A stretch of DNA of 64,000 bases from Sphingobium sp. B2D3C (GCF_025961835.1 NZ_JAOQOK010000001.1:1-64000); one strand, 5' to 3'. Shown: positions 19,298-28,644, counted from the first letter of the stretch. Numbers and translations: made by a program. The notes: generated by a model not told the origin, from the sequence alone.

Positions 19298-19972
19298 TCA
19301 GAAGAAATAATGCTCGGTTGCGGCAGGGCTGGCATTGCGCCGGGCTGCTACCGATCCGGCACTGCGGTGGTTGGCGGATGGGACGCGGCGCTGCGCGAGG
19401 TCGCCGGCGCGGATGCGGCTCCAGATTCGCTCGACGATCTCACGCTCCTCGGGGCCGACCGCTACCGCATAGATGCTCGTGGTTTCGATATTGGCGTGGC
19501 CGAGCCATGACTGCACGAGATTGAGCGGCGCGCCAGCTCCGAGCGCGGCGACGGCAAAGCCATGTCGCAGGCCGCGCGGGCAGGCTTGCGGGCCTCTGAT
19601 ATGCGTCCGGTCCATATGCTCATGGACGTGGCGCCAGGCGGTGGTGCGGGACCAGCGCCAGAGGGGGGCGGCGCGATCATTGCCGGCAATATCGGTGAGC
19701 AGGCGCACCAGCCCCGACGAGATCGGCACGCGGCGGAAAATGCCTCTCTTCCGCTTCTTGAGGCTTTCGAAGATGACGACACAGGCGGCGGGGTCGATCC
19801 GCCCAAGGGTCAGGCAGAGCGCCTCCGAAATGCGGCATCCGGTTTCGGCGAGCAAGCGGCAGAAGGCATGGACGGAAGGCGGGGCAGTCTTTGCACTATC
19901 GAGGAAGCAGCTCATTTCGGATCGGTTCAAATATTTTCTGCAGCCATATTCGTCGAATACAGACCAGTTCAT
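19298..19972 (-). CDS. Orphan tyrosine recombinase / phage-type integrase
   Basis: 224 residues, shorter than full integrases because the N-terminal core-binding domain is small. Catalytic features: Arg of box I in TGCRISEALCL, a beta-hairpin Lys in SLKKRKRGIFRRVPIS, box II CPRGLRHGFAV, and box III GHANIETTSIY with the nucleophile Tyr. In box II the usual His of HxxR is Arg, a variation also found in integrases with a KGLRHGF pattern. No excisionase, phage genes or att repeats are recognised nearby, so it is either a relic of a departed element or a stand-alone resolvase-like enzyme. Confidence 0.8.
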   Translation of the reverse strand: MNWSVFDEYGCRKYLNRSEMSCFLDSAKTAPPSVHAFCRLLAETGCRISEALCLTLGRIDPAACVVIFESLKKRKRGIFRRVPISSGLVRLLTDIAGNDRAAPLWRWSRTTAWRHVHEHMDRTHIRGPQACPRGLRHGFAVAALGAGAPLNLVQSWLGHANIETTSIYAVAVGPEEREIVERIWSRIRAGDLAQRRVPSANHRSAGSVAARRNASPAATEHYFF

Positions 19973-20287
19973 CGATTTTGTCCCCGTTGATGATCATTCT
20001 AATCTTGAACAGTCCCGTCATGATTTGGAGCGTGACGGATGCTGCTCAAATTATCGTTTCATTAACCATCAATTATCAAATCTGGACTTGGGCGGAAGGT
20101 CCCGCCGATCCGAAATGGATGCAATAGCACTTGATCTGCGGACGGGATGCGCGCGGCCGCGTCGCGCGGCCAAAGCCGTGCGGTGAAGCATCCAATATGG
20201 CGTAATATCCCCACCGCCTGTCGATCCGGTCCCGCTTGCGATGCGGGCCGGGCCAGGCAGCTTGTCCTGTGAGCGTCAGGCGGTGGC
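19973..20287. other. Intergenic region upstream of the recombinase
   Basis: 315 bases with no convincing gene. It is AT-rich from ~19980 to 20130, as expected for a promoter or attachment region, and has a 7-bp GC-rich palindrome near 20155-20171. No direct repeat that could serve as an att pair was recognised. Confidence 0.5.
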
Positions 20288-20926
20288 CTAGAGGCGCGGG
20301 CCTTGCACGGCGCCGCTGACCTTGGGCTTTTCCGCGCTGTTGAGCAGATCGATCAGGCCGCTCATCGGCGCGCCGGCCTTTGCGTAATCGAGCGCCGACA
20401 TGCCGGCGAGGCGATCGCGGCGCAGCGGGTCGGCACCATTGGTGACGAGCAGCCGCACCATCTCCATATCGCGCATCTGCACCGCGCGGATCAGCGGGGT
20501 TTCGCCGCTGCTGTTGGTCTGGTTGGGATCGGCCTTGTGGGCGAGCAGCAGCTGCGCGCCTTCCACGAAGCGGCGTTCCACGGCGAGCATCAGGGGCGTG
20601 CGGCCGTTATTGTCGGTCAGGTCCGCGCGCGCGCCCTTGGAGAGCAGATAATTGGTCATCATCACGCTGCGTTGGCCGACCACGATCAGCAATGCGGTCT
20701 CGCCGCTGGTGCGATCCTTGGTGTTGATCGGGGTGACGCCGGGGGTTTCGAGCACTTCGGCAATCTTGGCGGTATCGCCTTTGCGCACCGCCTCGAGGAA
20801 GCGGTAGCTGTCGGAGAATTGCGCCATGGCGGGCTGTGCCGTCACCGCGCCGATCAGCGGCGCCAGCGCGAGCGCCAGTGGGCTGCCCATGCGGACCAAC
20901 ATTCCCCTGCGCCGATCGATCTTCAC
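20288..20926 (-). CDS. Exported ankyrin-repeat protein
   Basis: 212 residues. A hydrophobic stretch ending in AQPAMAQ near residue 36 looks like a cleavable signal peptide, so the protein should be periplasmic. Four to five ankyrin repeats follow, for example NNGRTPLMLAVERRFVEGAQ and SSGETPLIRAVQMRDMEMVR. Ankyrin repeats bind partner proteins; the partner is unknown. It is divergent from the SCO1 gene with a ~75-base shared promoter region. Confidence 0.8.
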   Translation of the reverse strand: MKIDRRRGMLVRMGSPLALALAPLIGAVTAQPAMAQFSDSYRFLEAVRKGDTAKIAEVLETPGVTPINTKDRTSGETALLIVVGQRSVMMTNYLLSKGARADLTDNNGRTPLMLAVERRFVEGAQLLLAHKADPNQTNSSGETPLIRAVQMRDMEMVRLLVTNGADPLRRDRLAGMSALDYAKAGAPMSGLIDLLNSAEKPKVSGAVQGPRL

Positions 20927-21000
20927 CCTGTACCCCTTCGCCTTGCGTTCGTCTCAAGCAGTTGCCTTGGCTCCAATAGCAGGGCATGGCTGGCCCTGTC

Positions 21001-21648
21001 ATGAATAAAGCCTGCAAAAAAATCCTCGCGCTTTCCATCGGCTTGGCGCTGGCCGCTTGCCAGGGCCAGAGCGGCGGCAACCAGGCCGGCGGCAGTGAGT
21101 CGCTCCCTGCCGAGGGCAATCTCGTCGGCGCCCGGATCGGCGGGGATTTCACGCTGACCGACCAGAATGGCAAGAGCGTGCGCTGGGCGGATTTCCAGGG
21201 CAAATATCGCCTCGTCTATTTCGGCTACACCTTCTGCCCGGATGTGTGCCCGCTGGACCTCAACCGGATCATGCTCGGCTACCGGATGCTGGAGAAGGAC
21301 CATCCCGAGGTTGCGGCCAAGATCCAGCCGATCTTCATCACCGTCGATCCCGAGCGCGACACCGTCGAAGTGGTGAAAGGCTATGTCGCGCATTTCCATC
21401 CCCGGCTCATCGGCCTCACGGGCACGCCCGAGCAGATCGAGAAGGTGAAAACGGACTTCGTGGTGGTCGCCAGCAAAGAGGGCGATCAGGCCGCCAAGCA
21501 GGATTATCTCGTCAACCACACCCGCACGCCCTTCCTGTTCGGGCCGGATGGCAAGCCCATCGCGCTCGTGCCGGTCGAGGAACTGGCTTCCGCGGATGAG
21601 ACGGTGGCCAAGGGCGTGCACGATTTCCTCGTCCATTATGTCCGATGA
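21001..21648 (+). CDS. SCO1/SenC-family copper-binding lipoprotein
   Basis: Start chosen at 21001 (MNKACKKILALS) because it gives a compact lipoprotein signal ending in the lipobox LAAC; an ATG at 20986 is also in frame. The thioredoxin-like domain has the copper-binding CxxxC motif (GYTFCPDVCPLDL), and a conserved His lies further on in VNHTRTPFLF. Family members deliver copper to the CuA site of cytochrome c oxidase on the periplasmic face of the inner membrane. The stop overlaps the start of the next gene (ATGA), so the two are translationally coupled. Confidence 0.88.
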   Translation: MNKACKKILALSIGLALAACQGQSGGNQAGGSESLPAEGNLVGARIGGDFTLTDQNGKSVRWADFQGKYRLVYFGYTFCPDVCPLDLNRIMLGYRMLEKDHPEVAAKIQPIFITVDPERDTVEVVKGYVAHFHPRLIGLTGTPEQIEKVKTDFVVVASKEGDQAAKQDYLVNHTRTPFLFGPDGKPIALVPVEELASADETVAKGVHDFLVHYVR

Positions 21649-22070
21649 GCTTCTGGGAGCAGCCTCTCGAAACGCTTGATCGCGCGCAGTGGGAGGCGCT
21701 GTGCGACGGTTGTGGCAAATGCTGTTTGCACAAGGTGGAGGATGCCGACACCGGACGCATTTACCCGACCAATGTCGCCTGCCGACTACTGGATCGGGAT
21801 ACCGCCCAGTGTAGCAATTACCGCCAACGCCGCGCGTTCGTGCCTGATTGCCTGCGGCTGAGCCGGGCCAATCTGCAGGACATCGAGTGGCTGCCACAGA
21901 CCTGCGCCTATCGCCTGCGCGCCCATGACGAGCCCTTGCCGGACTGGCATTATCTGATCTGCGGGGATCGCGAGGCGGTGCATCGTGCCGGCCAGAGCAT
22001 TCGCGGCTGGACGATCTCCGAGACGATCGCGGGCGATCTGGAAAATCACATTGTCGACCGCGCGCTCTGA
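21645..22070 (+). CDS. YcgN-type cysteine-cluster protein (UPF0260)
   Basis: 141 residues with the family's cysteine pattern: LCDGCGKCCLHK near residue 24, then TNVACRLL, TAQCSNY, FVPDC, QTCAYR and LICGD. The clustered cysteines suggest an Fe-S or zinc site; biochemical function is unknown. It overlaps the SCO1 stop by four bases, and the following peptidase gene probably starts inside its 3' end. Confidence 0.85.
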   Translation: MSFWEQPLETLDRAQWEALCDGCGKCCLHKVEDADTGRIYPTNVACRLLDRDTAQCSNYRQRRAFVPDCLRLSRANLQDIEWLPQTCAYRLRAHDEPLPDWHYLICGDREAVHRAGQSIRGWTISETIAGDLENHIVDRAL

Positions 22071-22764
22071 GCACAGACTGACGCTGGCGGACGGGGCGGC
22101 GCTGTCCGTCGTCGTAATGCGCCACGGGCGAGCGCGGCGGATGAAGCTGCGGTTCGATGAGCTGGGCGACCGGGCCCTGCTGACCATTCCCCCGCGTGCC
22201 TCCCTGCCGCGCGCCTTGGACTGGGTCCGGGCACAAGGGGAGTGGATCGAGGGGCAGCGGGGCCGCAATGGCGGGCTTGTCACGCTGGCCGATGGCGCGC
22301 TCGTGCCCTTTGAAGGCACGCCGCTGCGCATCGTTGCGACCGGCGCGCGTACCCGGCAGGTGCGGGCAGAGCAAGGCGAGCTACTGGTGGGCGGACCGGT
22401 CGATCTGGCGGGTGCACGGGCGCTGCGCTGGCTCAAAACGCACGCGCGCACGGCACTGACGACCGAAACGCAGGCCCTCGCGACCCGGCACGGCCTGCCG
22501 CTGCGTCAGGTGGCAATTGGCGATCCCCGCGCGCGTTGGGGTAGTTGCTCGGTGGATGGCAACATCCGCTACAGTTGGCGGCTGATTCTGGCGCCCCCGC
22601 ATGTGCGGCTGGCCACCGTGGCGCACGAGGTCGCGCATCTGGAGCATATGCACCACGGCCCTGAATTCCATGCGCTGGTGCGCGCGATTTCACCGGTGTG
22701 CCCGGATGCGGCCCGCGCCTGGCTGCGCGCTGAAGGGCGTAGCCTGCATCGCTATACCGCCTGA
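22051..22764 (+). CDS. SprT/YgjP-like zinc metallopeptidase (DUF45)
   Basis: The HEXXH zinc site is visible in TVAHEVAHLEHMHHGPEFH, followed by the C-terminal PDAARAWLRAEG typical of YgjP/WLM-related peptidases, with WGSCS upstream (DPRARWGSCSVDGNIRYSW). The TTG at 22051 is the most likely start because it removes an unrelated Arg-rich extension and makes a 20-base overlap with the previous gene. About 237 residues, normal for the family. Cytoplasmic; substrates unknown. Confidence 0.8.
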   Translation: MSTARSEHRLTLADGAALSVVVMRHGRARRMKLRFDELGDRALLTIPPRASLPRALDWVRAQGEWIEGQRGRNGGLVTLADGALVPFEGTPLRIVATGARTRQVRAEQGELLVGGPVDLAGARALRWLKTHARTALTTETQALATRHGLPLRQVAIGDPRARWGSCSVDGNIRYSWRLILAPPHVRLATVAHEVAHLEHMHHGPEFHALVRAISPVCPDAARAWLRAEGRSLHRYTA

Positions 22765-22785
22765 GCGACCGCGTTCTTGATCTGT

Positions 22786-22823
22786 GAAAAACGTCGAAGG
22801 GCGCGGCTCGCACCGCGCCCTTC
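22786..22823 (-). terminator. Terminator for the TonB-dependent receptor
   Basis: An 11-bp perfect stem (22796-22806 with 22813-22823). On the minus strand a run of five T follows shortly after. It lies between convergent genes and could also stop the plus-strand peptidase transcript. Confidence 0.75.
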
Positions 22824-22844
22824 CGTCGTTCTGGCTATGCCCGC

Positions 22845-25721
22845 TCAGAAGCGGCTGCGCACCGTGATGCCATAAGTGCGCGGCTCGGCGAGATAGGCCG
22901 AGAAGAGCTGGTTCGACATGGCGCCGAACCGACCCAGTTGCGCGCGCGACTGGTGATTGGGGCTGGAGCTTTGCAGCGGGCTGTTGAAGGCGACCTGGCT
23001 GTAATCGCTGTCGAACAGATTCTGCGCCCACAGCTCGATGGCCCAGGCCTGTCCCGGACCGCGCAGGCCGATGCGGGCATTGGTGACGATGTAGCCGTCC
23101 TGCGCCTTCTCGGGATAGAGGTCCGAGCCGGTGTTATAGTCGCCGGTGATCCGGTTATCGACATAGACGAGGCCGCTGAAGCCGCCGCCCAGCTCCGGTG
23201 TCCAGGCAATGCTGCTGGTCGCCACCCAGCGCGGCGCGTTGCTGTTATCCTGCCCTTCGAGCAGGAACAGCGCGGGATCGAGCGGCACCGAGCCATCCGC
23301 ATTGCCGACGAGTTGGTCGGCGAACTTGGCGCGGGTATAGGTTACCCCCGCCGTGGCGCGCAGCGAGCGAACCGGCTGGACATAGGCCTCGATCTCGACG
23401 CCCTGGCTGATGAGGCCGGGCTTGGTCTCGGCGCAGGTGCCGTTCGCGGCCTTGGCGCCATCGCAGCCATTGATGTTCTGGACGACGAAGCTGGTGCCGT
23501 TGAAGGTGTTGAGCTGGAAGTTGCTGAACGCCTGCCGGAAGGCGGCGAGGTTGAAGCCCCATTCGCGGCGCGCATATTTGAGGCCGATCTCGTAAGCGTC
23601 GACCGTCTCCGCGCCGAAGGCGAGGCTCGCCGCATCGGCATTGCTGCGTGGCGAGAAGTAAGTGATCGGCGCGATGCCGGTGCCGACCCCGGTATTGCCC
23701 AACTCGAACCGGTCCAGATTGTAGCCGCCCGCCTTATAGCCGCGCGAATAGCCGCCATAGACCATCAGGCCGCCGCCGACCTTGTAGGAGAGAACGGCAG
23801 TTCCCGAGAATTTGCCCTCGGTCTGCCGGTCCTGCAGGTCGAGCGTGTTGAGGCCGGTGCTGGCATTGCCCAAGCAGCCGAGCGTCAGGATGCCGCCGGC
23901 CAGCTGCGCGGCCGAGCCGAGCGCCGGATTGGTCGCGATGCCCGGCAGGGCGGAGGCCTGTAACGCGGCGCAGGTCGCGTTGTTATTGTTGAGATCGCCC
24001 GAGAAGCGCTTGGTCTCGCGCGTGTAGCGCACGCCCAGGGTCAGATCGAGCGCATCGGTGAGATGGATGATGTTGTGGGTGAACAGCGCCCAGTTCTCGC
24101 TGCGCTGATAATAGCGGCTGTCGGTATCGCCGGCCCCGTTGGGGATGGTCGCCAGCGCGGTAAGGCCGGTACCGAGGCCACCCGAAATCGCGCCCGCCTG
24201 CGCTGTTGCCGTCGCATTGGCCACCGTTGGCGAGGCACCCTGGCCGATCGCCCGGGCGTAGATGGAGGCATAGAGGCCGGCATTCAGACTGGCTTGCGTT
24301 GCGCTGATCAGGTTGCCGACGTCCGGCGTGAGCGCGTTGCCGTCGATCGGCGCGGCGCACAGGCTCAGCTGGGCGGGTGAGAGGTTGCTGGCGGCGCCGG
24401 TGCCGGCCATCAGGCGGCAGGCTGCGAAGCGGCCATAATCAGCGCCGAAGCGGATGTTGTCGCGCAGCGTCAGCTTCTCGTTGGCGTAATAGCCGCCCAC
24501 CAGCCAGTCGAGCATGCCGCCCAGCGCCGAACCCTGCAGGCGCAATTCCTGCGTGAAGGTGCGGAACTGGCGGAAGGTGCCTGGGTCACGATAGAGCAGG
24601 TCGGCGGTGGAATAATCATAATCGCCATAGTCGGATGACTTGTAGTCGCGATAGGCAGTGATGCTGGTCAGCTTGGCATTGCCGAAATCATAATTGATCT
24701 CGCCCGAGAGACCCCAATCCTCCAGCTTGCTCACATAGTCCCGGCCCGGCGTGATGCTGATGTTCCGCTGATAGGGGTCCTGGGCATAGGGCGTGGGGCC
24801 ATTGGGGAAGCGCGTGCCGAGCGCGCTCAGGATCGTGACGATGCGGTTGGTGGCGTTCTGCGTATAATTGGTGGGCGAGCTGCCCACTTCCTCGCCGGTG
24901 TCGATATAGACAGCGCCGCAGCAGCTTTCGTCGCGGTTGGTGTAGTCGCCGATCAGCCGGACGGAGAGCGCATCCGAGGGCTCGAAGAGCAGCTGCCCGC
25001 GCAGGAAATAGCGGTTGCGGTCATTGGTGTCGCCGATCTTGGCGCCCGAGGCATCCACGATGTTCAGGAACCCGTCGCGCCGCGAATAGACGCCGTCGAT
25101 GCTGGCGGCGATCGTCTCGCTCAGCGGACCGGTGATCCGCCCGGCGAGCCGCCACGCTTCATAATTGCCGAAGCTGGCTTCCGCGCTGCCGCCCCATTGG
25201 AATTCCGGCGCCTTGCTGACGATGTTGAGCAGGCCGGCCGAGGCATTGCGCCCGAATAGCGTGCCTTGCGGGCCGCGCAGCACTTCCACCCGCTCGATCT
25301 CGCCGAGATCGGTCAAGCCCGCGCCCGTGCGGGAGCGATAGACGCCGTCGATGAACACCGCGACCGAGCTTTCCAGACCCGGATTGTCGCCCACCGTGCC
25401 GACACCACGGATGCGCGCGGCGCCATTGGCTTCCGATCCGGTGGAGGAGACGAGCAGCGAGGGCGCAAGCTGGTTGAGCTGGCGAATGTCGTTCGCGCCG
25501 CTGTTCTGCAACGATTGGGCGGTCACGGCTGAGACGGCGATCGGCACATCCGAGAGCGGGCTGGCGCGCCGCGTGGCGGTGACGATGATCTCGCCCATAT
25601 TGCTCTCATCGCCGCTCTGCGCGGTCGCATCGCTGGCGTCCTGAGCAAAGGCGGGGGTCGCAAGGGCGCATAGCAGTGCGGCAACACTGGCAGACGCAAT
25701 GAGGGATGGCTTGGGCATCAT
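22845..25721 (-). CDS. TonB-dependent outer-membrane receptor
   Basis: Start at 25721, preceded by CAGGAG five bases upstream; a second ATG follows immediately. The signal peptide (MPKPSLIASASVAALL...TPAFAQ) is followed by a TonB box (EIIVTATRR), a plug domain (residues ~40-160, with VRIRGVG-like and EVLRGPQGTLFGRNASAGLLN) and a long beta-barrel ending in an aromatic residue (TVRSRF), as needed for BAM insertion. ~958 residues. Sphingomonads carry dozens of such receptors for sugars, aromatics or siderophores; nothing adjacent identifies the ligand. No STN domain, so no direct sigma/anti-sigma signalling. Confidence 0.93.
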   Translation of the reverse strand: MMPKPSLIASASVAALLCALATPAFAQDASDATAQSGDESNMGEIIVTATRRASPLSDVPIAVSAVTAQSLQNSGANDIRQLNQLAPSLLVSSTGSEANGAARIRGVGTVGDNPGLESSVAVFIDGVYRSRTGAGLTDLGEIERVEVLRGPQGTLFGRNASAGLLNIVSKAPEFQWGGSAEASFGNYEAWRLAGRITGPLSETIAASIDGVYSRRDGFLNIVDASGAKIGDTNDRNRYFLRGQLLFEPSDALSVRLIGDYTNRDESCCGAVYIDTGEEVGSSPTNYTQNATNRIVTILSALGTRFPNGPTPYAQDPYQRNISITPGRDYVSKLEDWGLSGEINYDFGNAKLTSITAYRDYKSSDYGDYDYSTADLLYRDPGTFRQFRTFTQELRLQGSALGGMLDWLVGGYYANEKLTLRDNIRFGADYGRFAACRLMAGTGAASNLSPAQLSLCAAPIDGNALTPDVGNLISATQASLNAGLYASIYARAIGQGASPTVANATATAQAGAISGGLGTGLTALATIPNGAGDTDSRYYQRSENWALFTHNIIHLTDALDLTLGVRYTRETKRFSGDLNNNNATCAALQASALPGIATNPALGSAAQLAGGILTLGCLGNASTGLNTLDLQDRQTEGKFSGTAVLSYKVGGGLMVYGGYSRGYKAGGYNLDRFELGNTGVGTGIAPITYFSPRSNADAASLAFGAETVDAYEIGLKYARREWGFNLAAFRQAFSNFQLNTFNGTSFVVQNINGCDGAKAANGTCAETKPGLISQGVEIEAYVQPVRSLRATAGVTYTRAKFADQLVGNADGSVPLDPALFLLEGQDNSNAPRWVATSSIAWTPELGGGFSGLVYVDNRITGDYNTGSDLYPEKAQDGYIVTNARIGLRGPGQAWAIELWAQNLFDSDYSQVAFNSPLQSSSPNHQSRAQLGRFGAMSNQLFSAYLAEPRTYGITVRSRF

Positions 25722-25859
25722 TCGCTCTCCTGCACGTTTGTCCGGTCCGGCATTTGTGCCGGTTATTCGAGAGCATATGCCAATAGCCATAGGGCGCAAC
25801 TCCCTCATTTCCGGGATTTAGCGGTTTGTTGCATAAGGGTTACAGTCGGCGGAGGCCGC

Positions 25860-26585
25860 TTATCGCCAAAGAGCGAAACGCAGCAGCCGATCCTCCAACG
25901 CGATAAGCGCTTCGCTGTTCCGGCCGACAAGAGAGGCGATTGCCGGTGACGCTGCGTCAAGGCCACCGGTGAACGCTCCGAAGGCGGGCACGATGATCTT
26001 GCTGCCGCCCTTCACGAAGCAGCGCCGCGAGATATGCCGCCCGCGCAGGCTCATCCGCAACTTGGGATGAAAATGTCCGGAAATTTCCGGTCGGGCCTCA
26101 CCGGGCATGGCTTCATGGCGCAATATGACGCCATCCACGAGCGCTTCCGCCCGATTTTCACCCCCCAGCGGCGAATCAACGCCCGAGGCGCCGAGGGGAT
26201 CGTGATTGCCGGTGATCCAGGTCCAGCGATAGGTGGCCGTCAGCTGCGCGATCCGCGCGCGCGTCTCGCCGCTCATCCGCTCGTGCGCGCCGCCATCGTG
26301 GAAGCTGTCCCCCAGGCACCAGATCTCCCGCGGTTGGGTGAGGGCGATCACCGCCGTCAGCGCATCCAGCGTGGCGCGGCTATCATAAGGCGGCAGCATC
26401 TGGCCGCGCCGGGCGAAGGCGCTGGCCTTCTCGAAATGAAGATCGGCAACGATGAGCGCGGCCCGCTCCTGCCAGAACAAAGCACCTTGGGGCAAAGCCT
26501 GCCAGCTCTGGCCGGCAAAGCTGAAGGCCGGGCCACAGCCTGCCGCGCGCGGCATGGGTTGATCGATGAGTGGGGACGACCTCAT
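25860..26585 (-). CDS. pdeM: Ligase-associated DNA damage response endonuclease PdeM
   Basis: A calcineurin-type metallophosphoesterase: VADLHFEKA, WCLGDSFHD, WITGNHDP and ISGHFHPK supply the metal ligands. I chose the ATG at 26585 (MRSSPLIDQP), giving 241 residues, because upstream in-frame sequence is not family-like. PdeM is normally encoded beside a DEXH helicase, an exonuclease and an ATP-dependent DNA ligase; here the helicase lies 2 kb away on the same strand, separated by two genes. The role is DNA repair in the cytoplasm. Confidence 0.85.
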   Translation of the reverse strand: MRSSPLIDQPMPRAAGCGPAFSFAGQSWQALPQGALFWQERAALIVADLHFEKASAFARRGQMLPPYDSRATLDALTAVIALTQPREIWCLGDSFHDGGAHERMSGETRARIAQLTATYRWTWITGNHDPLGASGVDSPLGGENRAEALVDGVILRHEAMPGEARPEISGHFHPKLRMSLRGRHISRRCFVKGGSKIIVPAFGAFTGGLDAASPAIASLVGRNSEALIALEDRLLRFALWR

Positions 26586-26703
26586 GGCCCTGCTATGCCG
26601 TCGCAGCGGGCATGGCGCAATCGGGCAGTTGAACAAAAGTGGAACTTTTGCGATGGCCCGCAGGCTCTGGCCCTCCCCGCTCGGCTGGTGTAGGCGCGCG
26701 CGC

Positions 26704-27552
26704 ATGTCGCACGAACCCGTATCCCTGCTGACCGTCGCCGCTTTCTACCGCTTCGCGCCCTTGCCCGACCCGGAGGCACTCGCGACCGAACTGCGCGCGC
26801 TGGGCGCCACACTGGACCTCTCCGGCTCTATCATCCTCGCGCAGGAGGGCATGAACGGCACCATCGCGGGGTCGGCCGATGCGGTGGAGCGCCTGTTCGA
26901 GCGCCTGCGCGCCGAGCCGGGTTTCGCGCCCCTGGCGCCGCGCCTGCACAGCACGGAGCGGCATCCGTTCGCGCGCTGGAAAGTGAAGGTAAAGCCCGAG
27001 ATCGTGACCATGGGCCGGCCCGGTGTCGATGCCGCGCAGGGCGCGGGCACGCATGTGCCGCCGGCGCAGTGGAACGCGCTGATCAGCGATCCGGACACGA
27101 TCCTCATCGACACCCGCAATGATTATGAGGTGGCGCTGGGGCGGTTCGCCGGCGCCGTCGATCCCATGACGGCGAGCTTCGGCGACTTCCCGGACTGGTT
27201 CGATGCGCAGGCGGCGCAGTGGCGCGCGGAAGGCCGCAAACCCCGGATCGCGATGTATTGCACCGGCGGCATACGCTGCGAGAAGTCGACAGCCTATGCC
27301 CGCGCGCAGGGTTTCGAGGAGGTCTATCACCTCAAGGGCGGCATCCTCGCCTATCTCGCTGAGGTCGAGGAGGCCGCCAGCCTGTGGGACGGCGCCTGCT
27401 TCCTGTTCGATGAGCGCGTCGGGATTACCCATGGCGAGCAGGTCGTCCCGGCCGCGCTGTGCCCGGCCTGCGGGCAACCGCTTGCCGGAGGCGCGGATGA
27501 GGGAGGCTCAGCGCCCGCTTGCGTCCGCTGCGCCGGTCTCGGCGAAGTCTAG
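26704..27552 (+). CDS. trhO: Rhodanese-type tRNA uridine(34) hydroxylase TrhO
   Basis: Start at 26704 (MSHEPVSLLTVAAFYRF), giving 282 residues. The N-terminal UPF0176 domain is followed by a rhodanese domain with the catalytic cysteine in MYCTGGIRCEKSTAY and a C-terminal region with a CPACGQPL...CVRC cysteine pair that may bind zinc. TrhO/YceA enzymes hydroxylate U34 of certain tRNAs in an oxygen-dependent reaction. The gene is divergent from pdeM (118-base gap), and its 3' end overlaps the converging aspartyl-protease gene by 45 bases. Confidence 0.88.
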   Translation: MSHEPVSLLTVAAFYRFAPLPDPEALATELRALGATLDLSGSIILAQEGMNGTIAGSADAVERLFERLRAEPGFAPLAPRLHSTERHPFARWKVKVKPEIVTMGRPGVDAAQGAGTHVPPAQWNALISDPDTILIDTRNDYEVALGRFAGAVDPMTASFGDFPDWFDAQAAQWRAEGRKPRIAMYCTGGIRCEKSTAYARAQGFEEVYHLKGGILAYLAEVEEAASLWDGACFLFDERVGITHGEQVVPAALCPACGQPLAGGADEGGSAPACVRCAGLGEV

Positions 27553-28599
27553 CCTGCCCCGTCGCCGGGCATCGCCGCCGGCGAGGTGGAAATCGACATG
27601 CCGCTGGCCGAAATCGATCGCGATCCGGTCGAACAGGCGCAGCATTCCCATGCCGAGCAGCATGGCGGGCCGCTCGCCCAGACCAAGCTCGGTAAAGGGC
27701 GCGGCATCCAGGAACAGCATCGGCACATTGTCGAGCGTCGCGTCGCCGATGGTGAGTTGGCGGACGACGGCGAACTGGGCCGGCACGTCGACGCCGGTGA
27801 CGCTGGTCAGCACAGTGGGCGTTGGCGGCACCACCAGCCGCTTGGCCTTGAGGCTGCGGAACAGCGCCATGTTGCCGACGCTCTGCTCGGCACCGGTGTC
27901 GAGGATCACGTCTACCTTACGCCCATCCACCCGCGAGTTCATCAGGATCAGCTGGCCATAGCGGCTGCGTGCTCGCACCACGATGGCGTCCTTCTCGTCA
28001 CGCACGGCGGATGAGCGGCGGCTGCGGCTGACTTCCATGCGGCGCTGGTTGAAGTCGAGGATGAGGCGCTTGTCCGCGAGGCTGTCCAGCCCGATGATCC
28101 CCAGGCTCCCCATGTCCGCGCGAGCGATAGTGAGCGCGGCGAGCGAACTGACCGCATGATCGCCAAAGCGCAGATCGCTCAATTGAACGGATGAGACCGT
28201 GACGCGCCCGGCCATGCTGATGATCTCGACCGGCTGGAGCGGCGGCAGCATCAGCCGCGTTGCCAGCTCCGTGGCGATGATGGTGCGCTGGGAGCCGGTA
28301 TCGATCATGAACGGATAAGGGCCGCGCTCGCCGATCCGCACCGGCATGGTCATCCGCATCCCCGGATCGCCGCCGATGGGCATGACCGGCTCGTTGAGGT
28401 CGAAGGTGCTGGGATCGACCGGTATCTCAGGACCACGCGGCGCGATGACGAAATGGTCGCTCGCGCTCGGGATTTGGCTGGCGATGCCGAACGGCCCGGT
28501 CAAAGCCGCAGCGGCCGTGATTACAGCCTTTGCCAGGGTCAGCCGAAGCGTCGAGCCGAAAACCATCCCCAAGGTCTCCCAAGACGGGCAGCTTATCAC
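27508..28599 (-). CDS. Tandem retropepsin-like aspartyl protease
   Basis: Two retropepsin-like domains in one chain: the first with PFMIDTGSQRTII (~residue 99) and a closing GIIGLDSLADKRLILDF, the second with VDVILDTGAEQSVG (~residue 232) and LLGMGMLRLFDRIAIDF. A hydrophobic segment near residues 18-45 suggests a signal peptide or membrane anchor, so the enzyme is probably periplasmic. Internal starts at 28566 (MVFGSTLR) or 28599 are both possible. Retropepsins work as dimers, so the fusion should form its active site within one chain. Substrate unknown. Confidence 0.75.
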   Translation of the reverse strand: MISCPSWETLGMVFGSTLRLTLAKAVITAAAALTGPFGIASQIPSASDHFVIAPRGPEIPVDPSTFDLNEPVMPIGGDPGMRMTMPVRIGERGPYPFMIDTGSQRTIIATELATRLMLPPLQPVEIISMAGRVTVSSVQLSDLRFGDHAVSSLAALTIARADMGSLGIIGLDSLADKRLILDFNQRRMEVSRSRRSSAVRDEKDAIVVRARSRYGQLILMNSRVDGRKVDVILDTGAEQSVGNMALFRSLKAKRLVVPPTPTVLTSVTGVDVPAQFAVVRQLTIGDATLDNVPMLFLDAAPFTELGLGERPAMLLGMGMLRLFDRIAIDFGQRHVDFHLAGGDARRRGRLDFAETGAADASGR

Positions 28600-28644
28600 G
28601 ATTTTGTGGTCCCGCCAAAAGGATCGAGGCGGGCGCAGGCGATG

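Noticed and set aside
19205..20287. att sites for the orphan recombinase
   Set aside because: No matching pair of direct repeats was recognised by eye on either side; a computed repeat search would be needed.
20923..22374. 483-codon minus-strand frame over SCO1 and YcgN
   Set aside because: Plus-strand genes have clear CxxxC and cysteine-cluster motifs; the antisense product has no recognisable domain.
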